In this document: one piece after another, positions 1 to 10,600 of the stretch | Layout: each line of letters opens with the position of its first letter | Numbering within the stretch: position 1 is the first letter of the stretch | Assembly (NCBI GenBank): GCA_009103225.1 | Contig: RHPI01003729.1 | Coordinates: 1-64,000 of the forward strand | From: Chlorokybus atmophyticus | Lineage: Eukaryota > Streptophyta > Chlorokybophyceae > Chlorokybales > Chlorokybaceae | DNA length: 64,000 bases | Direction of reading: 5' to 3' | The notes under the pieces: model-generated | Told to the model about the DNA's origin: nothing | Database searches by the model: none | What the model saw: the letters and a program-made list of their open reading frames with translations, nothing else | Position numbers and translations under genes: made by a program

Positions 1-3000
1 GTGGTCGCCAACGCTACCTCGTGGTCCCACGCCATTGGACCGCTGGCCACAGGCCAGACTCGAGAGCAACTCGAGGCTCTCCTCACCAAGTGGAGGAGCC
101 AATTCAGCTTCAGTGTGAAGGAGCTAGGCATCTGCTCAGCATACCAGATGGACATTGAACCAGTGGACACCGAACCGGTGTTCAGAAGACAGTACCGCCT
201 CTCCAAGTTAGAAGAAGACTTGGTGGAACATAGGTGCAAGGCGCTGCTAGATGCAGGCCTGATCGAGGAGTCTACATCGGACTTTGCGGCCGCGACCGTC
301 ATGCCNAGATTCAGCAGGCAACTGGACAGACCGGCGCATGTGTGGCGACTATCGCCCCCTCAACAACAAGACCAAGCAGGACAGGTATCCAATGCCTACC
401 GCAAAAGGCATTTTTGACGATGTAGGAGACTGCACGGTCTTTAGTATCCTGGATATGCGCCAAGGGTACAACCAGATCGCCATCAAGGAGGAGGACAAGC
501 ACAAGACTTCCTTCTGGGGAAACCGGCAGCTGTACCAGTGGAAGGTCATGCCCTTCGGACTGAAGAACGCTCCGGCCAAGTTCCAGCGCGTCATGGACAA
601 AGCCCTCAAGGGGTTGGACTTCGCACGCTGCTACATCGACGACATCCTCATCTTCAGTCACAGCAATGAGGAGCATCTCCAGCACATCGAAGAGGTGCTA
701 CAGAGGCTGAAGGAAGTCGGGATGACGGTGCACCCTGACAAGTGCACCTTCTTCACCCACAAGGTACCCTACCTAGGACACATGATTGTGCCCCATGGTG
801 TGTACGTACAGCAGGCCAAAGTGGAGGCACTGGTGGCTATCCCTGCCCCCACAGACCTCACGCGGCTGCGGGCCTTCCTCGGCCTTGCCAACTATTACCG
901 CCGGTTTGTCAAGGACTTTGCCAAGATCGCAAGGCCTCTTAACGAACTACTGAAGAAGGACACCGAGTTCTTGTGGAAGAAGGCACAACAGGAGGCCTTT
1001 CAGGAGCTGAAGCTCCACCTCACCACAGCTCCCATTCTGCAACGCCCTGACTACACCAGGTCGTTCATCCTGCACACAGACTGGAGCAAGCTCGGCATGG
1101 GGGCCGTGCTCGTACAGCACGACAACAACAAGAAGGAGCGCGTAGTGTCGTACGCCAGCCGCAGCAACAACAGTGCTGAGGCCAACTACAGCAGCTACGA
1201 AGGGGAGTGTCTCGCCGCAGTGTGGGCCATCTCCTTCTTCCGACCCTTCCTGTTTGGACGGCAGTTCCAACTGATCACCGACCATCAACCCCTCAAGTGG
1301 CTAATGAACAACCAGCACTTGACAGGAAAGTTAGCACGATGGGCGCTGCTGCTCCAGGAGTACGACTTCGAGGTGGAACACCGCGCAGGCCTTGCCAACC
1401 AGGATGCGGATGGCCTCAGCCGTAACCCCCACCTCAGCACCAACGACGCCATAGGCGCCCGACATGAGTTGGGTTCTACAGCTGCACCTTCAGGTGTGGC
1501 CACCATGTTCGCTGTCGCTGCGCTACGCTCAGGATGCAGGACTCAGATCGCTGAGGCAGCAGCAGACGGGGACATGCCCGCTCTCGAGCCCGCCATCACC
1601 ACCACAGATCCTTTATCAGAAGAAGCGATCGCTGCCGACCCTGAGGTGGATGATGAGGAGCTGGCACCCACCGACACACGACAAGACATCTGGCTGGACG
1701 AGCCATCCCTCGCACTGCTTCAAACTGGACAACTTCCAGCAGGCATGAGCGCACGCGAGAAGGACCGTGTCCGGCAACGCACTCAGCGTTACCGCTGGGC
1801 CAACGACAGGCTGTATCGACGGATACAAGATGCAGATCAGGAGGTCCCCACACCAGCTGCACGTGAAGGCATCATCTCCTCCCTTCACACCGAGCTCGGG
1901 CACTTCGGTGTCAAGCGCACGGTCAGCCTGGTTAGGACCCAGTACTGGTGGTATGGGGTGCACAGACAGGTGCGGGAGTTCGTCAGCAACTGTCAGCAGT
2001 GTGACATGGTTCGCGCCAGCCTCAACACGCGCAATGCCACCTTGCATCCCCTTCCCATTTCCGGGTTGTTCTACCGCTGGGGACTGGACATCCTTGGAGA
2101 CCTAGCGCCCTCAGCGCGAGGCAACCGCTACATCCTCGTCATGATCGAGCACTTCTCTCCAAGTGGGTGGAGCTGGTGCCCCTGCCCGACAAGAGCAGTG
2201 AGGGAGTAGCCCAGGCTTTCCTCTCCCATATACTCGGACGCTTCGGCAGCTGCGCTGAAGTCATCACCGACCAGGGTACGGAGTTCAGAGGAGCCTTCGA
2301 CAAGCTTATCGAAAGATGCTTCATCGACCACCGTCGCACCTCACGCGACCACCCGCAGGCCGACGGCCTCGCCGAGCGTACCGTGCAGACTATCAAGAAG
2401 GCACTGCGCAAGTACGTCCTCGCCTACGAGAAGAATACCTGGGATGATCACATCCCATGGGTAGCAATGGGCTACCGGCTGTCCAAGCAGGCAGCCCTGC
2501 GAGAGTACAGCCCATACTATCTACTGTTCGGAAGGCAGCCATTGCTCCCTTTCCGCGCACAGCAGGAGGTCGACAGAGTGGTGGACAATCTCGACAATCC
2601 CGACGAGATGTTGTATGATCAAACAGTGCGCAGTGCGCTGTTCAAACACACAGTCCCCATGGCCTTCAACAACCTGCGTATCGCGCAGCACCGCGACACG
2701 CTGCGTTACGAGCGTGTGCGCAGTGGCTTCTACAAGGAGCGGGAGCGCCGCTTCGAGTCAGGAGACTTCGTCTATCGTATGGCGTCTACACGTGACACCC
2801 TCGATACCTCCGTCGGGCGTGCTGTCTACAAGGTATTGAAGGTGCACCCCACAGGGGTACTGGACCTGCTGGGACAACGAGGCGAGCGCATGAAGGACAA
2901 CATGGTCAACTGCGCGCCCTGTCATCTCCCCTACATTGCTGGCTTCACCAAGATCCAGCACCCGCGTCCGCTGCGCAGCACCCGATGCGAGAAGTGTGGC

Positions 3001-3150
3001 AGCGCCGACGACGACCCATTGATGATGTTATGCGACGGCTGTAATCAAGGCATGCACTGCTACTGCCTTGACCCTCCACTGGACGCAGTACCCTTGTGGG
3101 AGTGCTGGTGCGATGACTGCCGCATCAATGGTCCCCCACACAGTCGGTAG
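1..3150 (+). mobile_element. Ty3/gypsy retrotransposon, pol region (RT, RNase H, integrase, PHD finger), 5' truncated by window
   Basis: The reading frame enters from the left and shows the usual Ty3/gypsy order. Reverse transcriptase has the catalytic YIDD box (about 631-645). RNase H has HTDWS and ITDHQPL (about 1070-1300). Integrase has an HHCC zinc-binding module (about 1885-2010) and a DDE core whose later part reads ITDQGTEF and AERTVQ (about 2260-2395). A C4HC3 PHD finger follows (about 2985-3120), then a stop at 3148-3150. Gag, protease and the 5' LTR lie outside the window. The frame breaks twice. The first break is at the ambiguous base 305, so it may be an assembly error. The second is at 2154-2157, where an extra TC pair shifts the frame inside the integrase core. 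Apart from these the frame is clean, which suggests a young or recently active copy. Confidence 0.93.
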
Positions 3151-3188
3151 GAACTGAGTTCTGGACTAGAGGGCTACCCCAGAATCTC

Positions 3189-3230
3189 AGGGGGGGTGAC
3201 TTGTTGACTGTGTGCACTACGACACAGTCT
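3189..3230 (+). repeat. Candidate polypurine tract and start of 3' LTR
   Basis: An AGGGGGGG tract (3189-3196) lies 39 bases after the pol stop and is followed at once by TGAC, the usual arrangement of polypurine tract and LTR start (TG). The LTR end is not certain. The 5' LTR is outside the window, so the two cannot be compared. Confidence 0.45.
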
Positions 3231-3632
3231 GTACACAAAGGTGGCGAGCGACATCGGCTCGTCCACTGCACTAAACACCGCGTAGGCTCATCTTCAAGCC
3301 TATGCCCACGATTGGGGGGTTGTCTTTTGCTTACATGACTCCAATGCACTGCACGGCACTAGCATGCGTGCAGCACTAGCACTCCTCCGCAGCCTGTCCG
3401 AGACAAGGTTGCCCTCGACCATAACATGCACGACAAAGACCCCACGCTAACGCCCAGCCCATCACAACAAATCCACCTGACATCGCAGTCGCAAGGGCAA
3501 GCTAGAATGCATGCGTTCTTGATACACCGTGCACATTGCTTTTTGCTTAACTTCAAACTTTGATGCTTGCTTCTTTCATGACTTCATGACTGGCACAGTG
3601 ACTCACTGCATGCGTTCTGGACACTGTGCACG

Positions 3633-4982
3633 TTGTTCTTCTTGCTCAACTGTGAGGGTTGCATCTTTCATGGCTGGCAGCATGAGTCACGTGGTTGTGC
3701 TTGCAGAGGGTTGGTTGGAACTTCCAACCTAAACGCATGTGGCCGTGACGTAGCAACCTCGGCCGTCAGCAACTCTTCCCCCCCAAGCAAGTGGAAGCTT
3801 GGCAACGAGGTAAGCACTGTGTGACACTGTGACATTGTGTGTAACGGATTGTTCTTCTGTGGACAGCATTTGCGAGATGCCGTCGTTGAAATCATTTTAG
3901 CGACCGTTTACGATGATCATAAACGGCCACTGGGGAGGAAGCCACGTTTAGCCTAAGGAGGACACTATTCCACACGTCATGTGTCTGGTGCTGTGAATGC
4001 TTCATGACCTCACTGCACCGTGACACTGACCAATTTGCCCGTGACAGGTAGTTGGCTTCGACCATGACGACGAGGCCGATGCGGCCAAGTTCTATGAGAT
4101 GTACCGGACGCCCAAGGAGTGCCCCTTCCACTGGAGTGTCGCCTTGAAGAAAGCTACCCAGGTCCGGTTTGAGAACGTCACCAAGATCAAGCATGTCCTT
4201 GAGCAGGAGTGCAAGCGAACACTGTTTAACATCAACAAGCGCAGTGAGTTGGGTCCCTCACCACCATGTCTGCTATGCAACACTGCCTTCCTACTCAGCC
4301 TCCATACACACGTACGCATCTCGCCTATTGTAATCGATTCAATTAGGCACATCGACGCCCTAATGGACCCCGAGACCCAAAAAGCCCAGATGCGCAACGC
4401 GCTCCAAAGAAAGTCACAGGCACTATTATAGCCCAGTGCAGGCTCAACTTGAACTATCTATATCGTGATTAATGCCTTGTTGGTATGACTCTCGCAGACA
4501 AGTCATGGCGGAAATTTGAGGTGACCGACAATGCAGACTCGGAGTGGAGGAGATACATGTTAAAGAGTGAACTGTAACGGAAAGGTCCTGATAGTAACGG
4601 AAGTTACTATCAGGTCCCTGTATCGAGATTACAGGTGGACTGAGCCACGACGGTCTAAATAAGTATTTTCAGGTGCACGGCCGTTGCCAATATTTAATCG
4701 GCCGGCAGGGGAAATATTTTGATGCGAAGACACCGGAGCAAGCTGCCGAGGGCAATGATATGGACGAGGTTGTTCGACGTAGAGGAGTTGCCATTGGAGG
4801 TGCAGGCAGAGCGCACCATCGCTGAGCTTGAGAAACTGCGTGTGCGCGATGAGGCCAATGCGGCAAGAGCCTCACACATCGTGCTATCAGATGACGATGA
4901 GGGCGACATTGATAGCATGTGTACCAGTAGCGATGAGGATGCGGTGGAGGTTGATGGTGATGACTCTGATGATGATCTTTGA
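3633..4982 (+). other. Unrecognised exon-like ORF fragments, possibly a decayed gene or transposon
   Basis: Several short open stretches have exon-like edges. One is at about 3690-3811, ending at a GT donor. One follows the AG at 4047-4048 and runs to about 4233, encoding a charged segment with FDHDDEAD and KECPFHW. One is at about 4497-4577 and ends in a stop (WRKFEV, WRRYML). The ORF at 4719-4982 ends in a strongly acidic tail of Asp, Glu and Ser. I could not join them in a consistent phase, and no family is recognised. Their position between a gypsy element and MITE-like repeats suggests remains of a mobile element, but a lineage-specific gene is also possible. Confidence 0.25.
4587..4614. 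repeat. Perfect 12-bp inverted repeat with 4-base loop
   Basis: CCTGATAGTAAC (4587-4598) is followed by GGAA and its exact reverse complement (4603-4614). It lies 10 bases after a stop codon (4575-4577) and before the acidic ORF. It could be a terminator-like hairpin or the end of a small element. Confidence 0.7.
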
Positions 4983-5026
4983 GTAGTGCAAGTTATTGGT
5001 TTTAAGTTGTTGCTATGTGTGATTTA

Positions 5027-5083
5027 CATGCACATGCGCACGCACGCACGCGCACACATGCGCACGCACATGCACGCACACAA
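5027..5083. repeat. CA/CG-rich simple repeat
   Basis: Alternating purine-pyrimidine tract built from CACG, CGCA and CATG units. It directly precedes the MITE-like element. The same kind of tract recurs in the introns of the tomosyn gene. Confidence 0.85.
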
Positions 5084-5101
5084 CGCGTGGTATAATGGCA
5101 A

Positions 5102-5243
5102 TACAGTCCCCCTTAGGGGGGACACAAAAATGGAGGGCGAACTCTAACGTTTAAGCACAGTCCCCCCCTCGATTTGGGGGGGGGNCGGGTGGGTGCACGC
5201 CTATCCTTCACCCTAGGGGGGACTGTATTTTGGGGGGGGGACT
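5102..5243. mobile_element. Nested MITE-like elements with CAGTCCCCC terminal inverted repeats
   Basis: A unit from 5104 (CAGTCCCCC) to 5225 (GGGGGACTG) is flanked on both sides by TA (5102-5103 and 5226-5227). The inverted ends and TA target-site duplication are typical of Tc1/mariner-type MITEs. A second pair of the same ends, CAGTCCCCC at 5158 and GGGGGACTG ending at 5243, interlocks with the first, suggesting one copy inserted into another. Base 5185 is ambiguous in a G run. There is no coding capacity. Confidence 0.6.
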
Positions 5244-5261
5244 GTATTGGGGTAAATACGG

Positions 5262-6665
5262 TAGTATGCGGACATTAAAAAAACGGCATACATTAAATGA
5301 GTAGATAATCCAAGTAGGAGAAATAAATATGTAATACAATCGTGACACACATAAAGCTTCATGCCAAGGGCTGTAATTGCGGTTGGCTTTGGGTCATAGC
5401 TCACAAGGATGCAGTGCTTCCACAACCATGCTTGCAAGCGTGCACATAATGCACATACATACATATTATATTACGTTCACAAAATGTTGTCAACTTAATA
5501 TTTACAAAGTACAAGGAAGGCGTCTGAGCCATAAAAAAACAACCTTACTACATACGCAAATGGTAGTTGTGACGGTGCTCGTGCCTTGCCACCTGTGAGT
5601 TGATCCAATCAACAACCCTCTCACCAAGGCACAGTATTCACACCGGAACCTTACCCCCTCTGCCAAGCTCACACGCGCGCCCCGCCACTCGCGTACGCAC
5701 GCGCATGCGCTCGAAGCTACACACCGACTTGTGTAACGCCTTGGATCGTCACACAAGCAAGCACACACTAGTGGACACTCGCTAGCAACCCCTGCTAACC
5801 ATCACCAAGCTTGCACACAAGAAACTGGGGAGCTAAAGGTTGTATTGCAAATTGTAGAATGTCGGTTTTATACCTACCAGTCTGCACATGCTACTATCTC
5901 AACGATTCTAGCGCTAGACGGACTAGAAGCTAAGATATTCTTGCAGAATCTTGTAGTACACGTCTAGACCTTTCCGACGCACCAAAGATCTCCTCATTTG
6001 CTGCTTCTATGGTCAAATTATACTACTTGGCGCCAGGCCCTTCCAGAAATCTGGTCGAGCCTTGCTCGACTGGCCCTCCGTTTTCTGGCGTCTTCCAGAC
6101 TGGCCCTGGGCCGGTCGATATCTGCGGCAGACTCGCAACTCGCCGATATCCGCTACAAGTCATGGAAAACATGGTATCTCACAAATAAGGCCTAAAGTGG
6201 CCATGAAAATCACGAAATTTGGCCTTGACTGTTACAGTACATGAAAAGTCCCCCCATTGAGGACGATTAAGAACGGACGCAATTGACATGCGTGAACCTC
6301 CAAAGTCACCCCACAACATTATATAATATGATAATTGAGGGCATGCTTGTGTAACGCGCTGCACATGCGAAAAACACAAAAGCATTTGCTGTTGCAATTC
6401 GGATACGGTTACACATGAAGACGACCATGATGGTACGGAAATGGACGTAAATTGCACATCTTTAATATTACTATAGAAAGGGGTAAATCATTGTTGATTT
6501 TTAGTCAATAATCGTATACCTCTTTTATTAATATAGTATACCAGTAACATACTTCTCATTGCGTGCTTGTACATTGTTGAGCGTGCTAGTGCTTTTATTT
6601 GGCCAACCTTATTGCATAGTCATTTTTCATATCTCAAGTTGCATTGTTTCTGCTAAAGTGCTACA
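5262..6665. other. Non-coding stretch, no gene recognised
   Basis: No open frame here has exon-like edges or a recognisable product. Two small items: a 7-bp hairpin (GTCGAGC at 6054-6060 pairing with 6064-6070), and AGTCCCCCC at about 6246, a fragment resembling the MITE end nearby. Confidence 0.5.
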
Positions 6666-6999
6666 GTCACAGCCCACTCGACCACTAAAGACTTGGTGCT
6701 TTTATGGTCGACTTGTGGTAATTTAATGTACCTTCCCGTTACATTCCCCCCACTTAAGAACGCTGACGTCCTCGGCAGCTGGCTCCCATCAGCTGGGCAA
6801 TCATCCCAGGGGTCTGATTAGAGTCGGTCACCGGCCCCACCACCCAAGGATCGGCTAAGTTAGGCCCATACCAGTCAACGCGCGCATAGCGCAAGTGCAA
6901 GGCAGGAATTGAACCCGGGTCTCAAGCTCCAATACGAGTGTCACAGCCCACTCGACCACAAAAGACTTGGTGCATTTATAGTTGATTTGTGGTAATTAA
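6666..6999 (-). mobile_element. Short non-autonomous retroelement: tRNA-derived SINE or TRIM-like
   Basis: Two direct repeats of about 60 bases (6666-6725 and 6940-6999) match at about 54 positions. Read on the minus strand, each contains TGGTCGAGTGGG, a good RNA polymerase III A box. The upstream copy is followed by GGTTCAATTCC (6905-6915), a good B box at tRNA-like spacing, resembling tRNA-Leu or tRNA-Ser. This supports a tRNA-derived SINE. However, a purine tract (6744-6755) directly precedes TGTAAC, the minus-strand start of the second repeat at 6743. That looks like a polypurine tract and LTR start, as in a TRIM. The body between the repeats is about 215 bases and non-coding. Confidence 0.55.
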
Positions 7000-8077
7000 C
7001 CACACCTGTATCTGTACAGCTACCGCATGAAATAGCACTTTTGCATTAATATGTTGCAACATATTATTGTGCGATATAATAATTGGGCATTGCGCTACCG
7101 TTGCTCATGTCGTTAAGCCTGATTCACATACTCGGTGCGCAATTGTTAACTTGTACAGAAATTGACAACCATCTAGTAGTACAACGCACACTGAGTATGT
7201 GCATCATGTTGGTATACTCCCTGCCTGCTCATGCAGCTGCCCCGCCTTGCAATGGCACATAATGCACTAGAGCATCTAGTGTAAGCCCCTGATGTAATTA
7301 AAACTGTCTGCCTTGTCCATTGCCTGCTTTGTGCTTGCTGCTTCGAATGTGCATGTGTGTGTGTGCATGACTGTGCATCATCGACTCGGTTTCATACCAC
7401 AGGCAAAGCCTGTATTACTAAGCACATCAACATCACATCAAAACAAGCAAATGGGGTCTTCGGAAGACATAATACGCTACAGCTAAGTGCATTTCATGTC
7501 TAGCTAGCACAGCACTTCGTATATCCTGTACACGCAGCTGCCTACCCTGTACACATGAGCTTGATGGAAATGAGAGCACGAAGGGAGGGTAGCAACTTCA
7601 TTTGTCAGCACCGCGCAGATGCACTCTCAGTCACTATCAACATCACCGTTGTGAGTGCCCACGCCATCTAACAAGCTGCTTCTTGAACCGAACTGCAACC
7701 TTGTATGCCAAAGTACTGCAAGTGATTAATTGAAATATGTGTACATAAGGGGTATGGTATTATGTGCATGTGTTTCAAGCGCATCTGACTGTATGTGTAT
7801 GAAGATCTAAGACACTATTGGACACATGTCCTGGAATCATTGCACCACTCATCGGTTTTCGATGTAATTAATTTCCTTAGATGAGCATATTCAGTACTGC
7901 AGCAACAAACACCAGATGCACAACGACCATTGCCATTCAACAACTGGTGCAATATGTGGCTACGCTCCAAACTGCTGTCAATAAGCACTTTTCCGCGAGT
8001 ACAACACCGCAACCAAATGTGTCACCCATGTGTAACACAAGTTATCAGTCCAACTAATTTTGAACAGCGCTACCCTG
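7000..8077. other. Non-coding stretch downstream of the CBM20 gene
   Basis: I see no gene. The sequence is moderately AT-rich with scattered TGCATG words. The part nearest 8077 must include the 3' untranslated region of the minus-strand CBM20 gene. Confidence 0.5.
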
Positions 8078-10030
8078 CTACCCATGTCGGTCATGCCCGC
8101 TTTGCTGTGGAGGTGTTTGCGGCCAGATTCCCAACAAGTCCTTCCACCAGCCGCTAATCTTCGCCATTGAGGCGAGAGACGTTGGCGAGGCCTGCTTTGC
8201 ATCAACCTTCTGCATGTGCTGTGATTGTCGGGACTCCTCCCATTGTGCCTCGCTGCTCATTGCTGCGGTGGAAGCGACGGGCCAAGATACCTCAGCTGCG
8301 TCTGAGCCTGAGATGTTACGGGCAGGGAGTTGGGCCTGAAGAACTTTAGGAGACCCTGCCTCAGCTTCCGCATCCGACCCACCGGTGAAGCCCTTTGCGC
8401 TGCGGGGAGCTCTGCGCTGTTCATGTCCTGCATCAAGAACCTGCAATTGAGGACTCCCAACATTACACCCAGAAGAGATGCGTCTCACATGCACAGCTGC
8501 GCAAGCATGTGGATAACTGTGCATGCATGCACGCTCACACATGCAGGCACAGAAGAGTGAGACCACACATACACAGGGCGCGTGCCATGTGCTAGTACAA
8601 CTGTCTCACCTCTTCTGCAGGTTTGGATGAGCTAGGCTTCTCTTCATCAACGTTGATGGTGAATACTTCCCCTCCCTCCACTTGCCATGTACTCTCACCG
8701 ACCCATGGATCTTCCACTCGCACGACAACATCTCCATTTGGAGTGATGCTATCCAGCGCAAGCACTAGGTTCTCACCAGGCTGCCAGCTGGGCTGAGAGC
8801 CTTTGCCTTGCAGCAAGTATTTGTACTCGACTCGCTCACCTGCATTGAGCAACTGCACAGCAAGCAATAGTCAGAGGTGATGAACTGTATTCATCACCAA
8901 CGTGTAAAGCTGCACATGCACCTGGTCAGGATACAAGCTCTCAACTTACAATCTGTCCTGCCCATGACCCGTCTTCTTGCCACTCTAGCGGTATAGCACA
9001 TGATGGATCCCAATCACCCAGCTGAGGTCCGGACCCGACAACTGCAAAGCTTTCTCCAAAGTCGCAGGTGTGCTTCAAGTTGAACTGTACAGCCACTGTT
9101 GGGAGTGCGAGTACAAGCGGTCAGGCATGATAGTGTTGGCGTAACATGTGAGCTGCAAGCATGTGACAAGTGGTAATGACTGACTGCAACAACAAGAGCA
9201 GCTGCGAGCGGCACATAACATGTTTGACAGGCGTACCTGTGTCAATTGCGCCCTGTACGTCAGTGATGTGCACGCTATGCCTGATGCTGCAGACTGAACT
9301 TGCGGAAAGCACCTGCAACAGCCGTCCGCATCAACCTTGAGTTGGCACATCACCGTGCGCATGCCAACTGCAAACAGGCCCACTCGCGCATTCAACACAG
9401 CCAGCTGCGGCTGCAATAACAAGCTTTACTGCATGCAATGCACTTGTCGAAAGCTGCTACTTGTCAGGTAGATGTTGACATGCGTCAAACATCTTGCAGT
9501 ATTTATCTATATTGCAGTGCAAACAGCAAGCTTTCATGCCAAGAGGGCGCGTGCACAATAGTTGGCAATGCTTATGTGCTCAGTTCCATGCTCAGTGAGA
9601 TACTGATCTCATGGCACTCAATGCAAAGCGATGCAATGCTTTCCATTGGAAGATCAGATGTGGATGTATGCAGTAGTGTTTCTGAGCTGGCTACACGCAA
9701 ATATGCACTGCAAACCGGCTTGCAAGACCAACATCATGATAGAGATCAACAAGAAAGCTTGACGAGCTGATCTCTACGTCAGAGATCAGCAAGAAATGAA
9801 GCAGTAATGCCAATATATGCACTTGCCGTTGTATGCGAAGGTTGCTTGCGCACAGCCAGCTGCTTGCCGTGAAGGAAGGCATGCTGAGAAGATGGAGCAG
9901 CGGGAGTTCGGGGTTGAGTGTCCGCCTGCTGGCCTGCCCGCCGGTGCTGACGGCATCGGAACGAGCAGGACAATGTTGTCGAAGTCAATGCAGGCGTCAA
10001 GGATCTTCCTGGAGCCACCACCGCCGCCAT
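8078..10030 (-). CDS. Plastid-targeted CBM20 starch-binding domain protein
   Basis: Five exons: 10030-9827, 9312-9237, 9095-8950, 8852-8610 and 8440-8078, giving 343 residues with consistent phases. Residues 1-68 are rich in Ala, Ser, Thr and Arg with few acidic residues, as in a chloroplast transit peptide. A CBM20 domain follows (about 93-200): GESFAVVGSGPQLGDWD, then WQEDGSWAG, ERVEYKYLLQ, and WQPGENL, the last carrying one of the starch-binding tryptophans. The remaining 140 or so residues are low in complexity and end near SGWWKDLLG. There is no catalytic domain, so it probably binds or scaffolds at starch granules in the plastid, like plant single-CBM20 proteins. The first intron uses a GC donor (ACG|GCAAGT), so exon 1 is less certain than the rest. 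It is divergent from RPL26. Confidence 0.8.
9766..9790. repeat. Perfect 10-bp hairpin in CBM20 intron 1
   Basis: GCTGATCTCT (9766-9775), the loop ACGTC, then the exact reverse complement (9781-9790). A partial direct copy (AGAGATCAACAAGAAA) lies just before it at about 9741. Confidence 0.7.
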
Positions 10031-10600
10031 GGTGGGCCTCAGGAGAAGGGGCGCCGTCCCCGCGTATTCACTCAGCAGCCAAGCCCCTCAAGCTGTACCA
10101 CACCAATGCAAGCCCGACCGCACACGTCCTCCGCAGCGATCGCAGCCCACACGCCGAGACGCCCGATGCAAGTCCTCCTTGCGCTCCAGCACCAGCTCCT
10201 AGTCCACCTCGTCCTCCTCCTCCGCCTCCTCCGCCGCGGACTCACTCAGGCCGCCTGTGACAGCAGTGAGTCACTGTTGTCACTGCCAGCGACAGGACGA
10301 CGCGGCTTGTACAATGCTGCCAATGAAGTGAAGTTCCGTTCTTGGTTAGGGTATAAAGGGAACAAACCGCAGTCGAGCTAAACGGCTTTATTCCACAAAC
10401 ATCCTGCAGGCGAAGAGGTAGGCAATTGTGTTGTGCATGCGGTCTTATCGCGTTTGTGCAAGACCCGCGGGCGGCTGGAATTAGGGTTTGTGGTTGCGCC
10501 TGTAGGTGGTCTCTTTGGCGGCGTCAGCGGCGGTGGCGGCGGGCGGCGGCGACCGCCGTGCGCGTCTTCTTGGTTGGATTGGGGCTGGAAATCGGGCGCG
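10031..10600. promoter_or_regulatory. Shared upstream region of the CBM20 gene (minus) and RPL26 (plus)
   Basis: This 570-base region separates two divergent start codons. It contains a TATA-like TATAAAG (10352-10358) facing RPL26, a telo-box (10482-10489), and a GC-rich trinucleotide stretch just before the RPL26 start. The transcription start sites are not visible. Confidence 0.55.
10482..10489 (-). promoter_or_regulatory. Telo-box (AAACCCTA) upstream of RPL26
   Basis: TAGGGTTT on the plus strand, 112 bases before the RPL26 start codon. In plants this motif is common in promoters of ribosomal-protein and translation genes. The role here is inferred. Confidence 0.5.

Noticed and set aside
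6905-6958. tRNA gene on the minus strand
   Set aside because: A and B boxes are present, but no acceptor stem or clear anticodon arm can be formed, so it is a tRNA-like retroelement and not a tRNA gene.
9075-9422. Extra exon in the CBM20 gene
   Set aside because: An acceptor-like site exists near 9415, but no donor joins it in phase to exon 2. The exon at 9827-10030 does so directly.
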